Origin: CAZPRQ01 sp964589415
GTDB lineage: Bacteria; Patescibacteriota; Doudnabacteria; UBA920
Direction of reading: 5' to 3'
Length of the DNA stretch: 5,991 nucleotides
Assembly: GCA_964589415.1 (NCBI GenBank)
Contig: CAZPRQ010000056.1
Span: 1-5,991 of the forward strand
Both the position numbers and the translations under genes were made by a program. Positions 5,506 to 5,991 of the stretch are shown piece by piece. Positions within the stretch are counted from its first letter, which is position 1, and every line of letters begins with the position of its first letter. The notes under the pieces are model-generated. The model made no database searches. It was not told the DNA's origin and saw nothing but the letters and a program-made list of their open reading frames with translations.

Positions 5506-5991
5506 ATGAGTATGTATACACGTTGGTTAAATAAATTTGAAATTTTTGTGCGTTATGCGGAGGCGGGACAGCTTTTGGAAATGTTTTTTGTGTCTGCGGT
5601 TTCTTCGCTACTTATTATTCGTGCGGCGTTGGATGTTACCGGTTATCCTAAATTGGGTGTAGGAGGTTTTCATATTGCTCATATGTTGTGGGGAGGCTTT
5701 GGTATGTTGTTAGCCTTGCTTTTGGTACTCGTTTTTCTTAACCGCGAAGCAAAGCAAGTGGCTGCCGTAATTGGCGGTGTTGGGTTTGGTGCCTTTATAG
5801 ATGAACTTGGAAAATTTATAACCAGCGATAATGATTATTTTTACCAACCAGCCATAGCGCTTATTTACGTTGTTTTTGTGTTTTTCTTTTTTGTTATTAG
5901 ATCATTGGAGAGTGTAATTCCCATTACACCTAAGGGCTACGCGGTAAATGCGTTGGAATTTTCTAAAGATGCCGTTATGGAAGACATGGAC
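5506..5991 (+). CDS. Four-helix integral membrane protein of unknown function, 3' partial
   Basis: An open frame of 162 codons with no stop before the window ends. Four hydrophobic segments are visible: about 23-42, 57-78, 85-105 and 115-132, followed by a soluble stretch (133 onward). Conserved-looking features are GGFHIAHMLWGG (53-64, with H56 and H59) entering the second helix, and IDELGKFITSDNDYFYQP (98-115) between helices three and four, rich in acidic residues and polar for a loop between membrane segments. I recognise this combination from uncharacterised bacterial membrane proteins but can give no function. The start may be ATG 5506 or ATG 5512 (residue 3); neither has a Shine-Dalgarno. 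It is separated from pyrD by 94 bases and a hairpin, so it may form its own unit. Confidence 0.82.
   Translation, partial: MSMYTRWLNKFEIFVRYAEAGQLLEMFFVSAVSSLLIIRAALDVTGYPKLGVGGFHIAHMLWGGFGMLLALLLVLVFLNREAKQVAAVIGGVGFGAFIDELGKFITSDNDYFYQPAIALIYVVFVFFFFVIRSLESVIPITPKGYAVNALEFSKDAVMEDMD

Overview
This window looks like a metagenome-derived bacterial scaffold, probably from the Candidate Phyla Radiation (Patescibacteria; a Parcubacteria-like lineage would fit). The grounds are indirect: compact plus-strand genes with standard-code ORFs, AT-leaning codon use, almost no Shine-Dalgarno motifs before start codons, a PyrD of class 2 build with an ISCTN active-site loop, and a small exported protein with the ESYPRQC-type motif that I associate with these bacteria. 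No rRNA, tRNA or mobile-element gene is present, so the lineage is an inference. A run of exactly 100 Ns (3575-3674) marks a scaffold join.

Layout, all genes on the plus strand: (1) 6-362, an all-alpha MazG-like NTP pyrophosphohydrolase, closed by a strong GC-rich hairpin terminator at 368-393. (2) 394-724, a non-coding stretch with a 40-bp near-perfect palindrome, a cluster of GGTAT repeats, a small hairpin and a good sigma70-type promoter ending 28 bp before hisS. (3) 725-3574, a tight unidirectional set: hisS, a Nudix protein with an altered Nudix box, an HD-domain phosphohydrolase overlapping it by 13 bp, and a second Nudix gene cut by the gap. (4) 3678-4232, a cysteine-rich exported protein directly after the gap. 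(5) 4278-5411, a full-length dihydroorotate dehydrogenase of class 2 build with cysteine at the catalytic-base position. (6) 5506-5991, the first 162 codons of a four-helix membrane protein that runs off the window.

Apart from hisS and the two envelope-type proteins, the genes concern nucleotides: one MazG-like and two Nudix diphosphate-bond hydrolases, an HD enzyme resembling YfbR 5'-nucleotidases, and PyrD for de novo UMP synthesis. A plausible reading is nucleotide sanitation or turnover co-transcribed with a housekeeping tRNA synthetase. I see no convincing novel defence or mobile system. The points most worth a second look are the palindrome upstream of hisS, the PyrD catalytic cysteine, the degenerate Nudix box paired with an HD hydrolase, and the altered motif 3 of HisRS.
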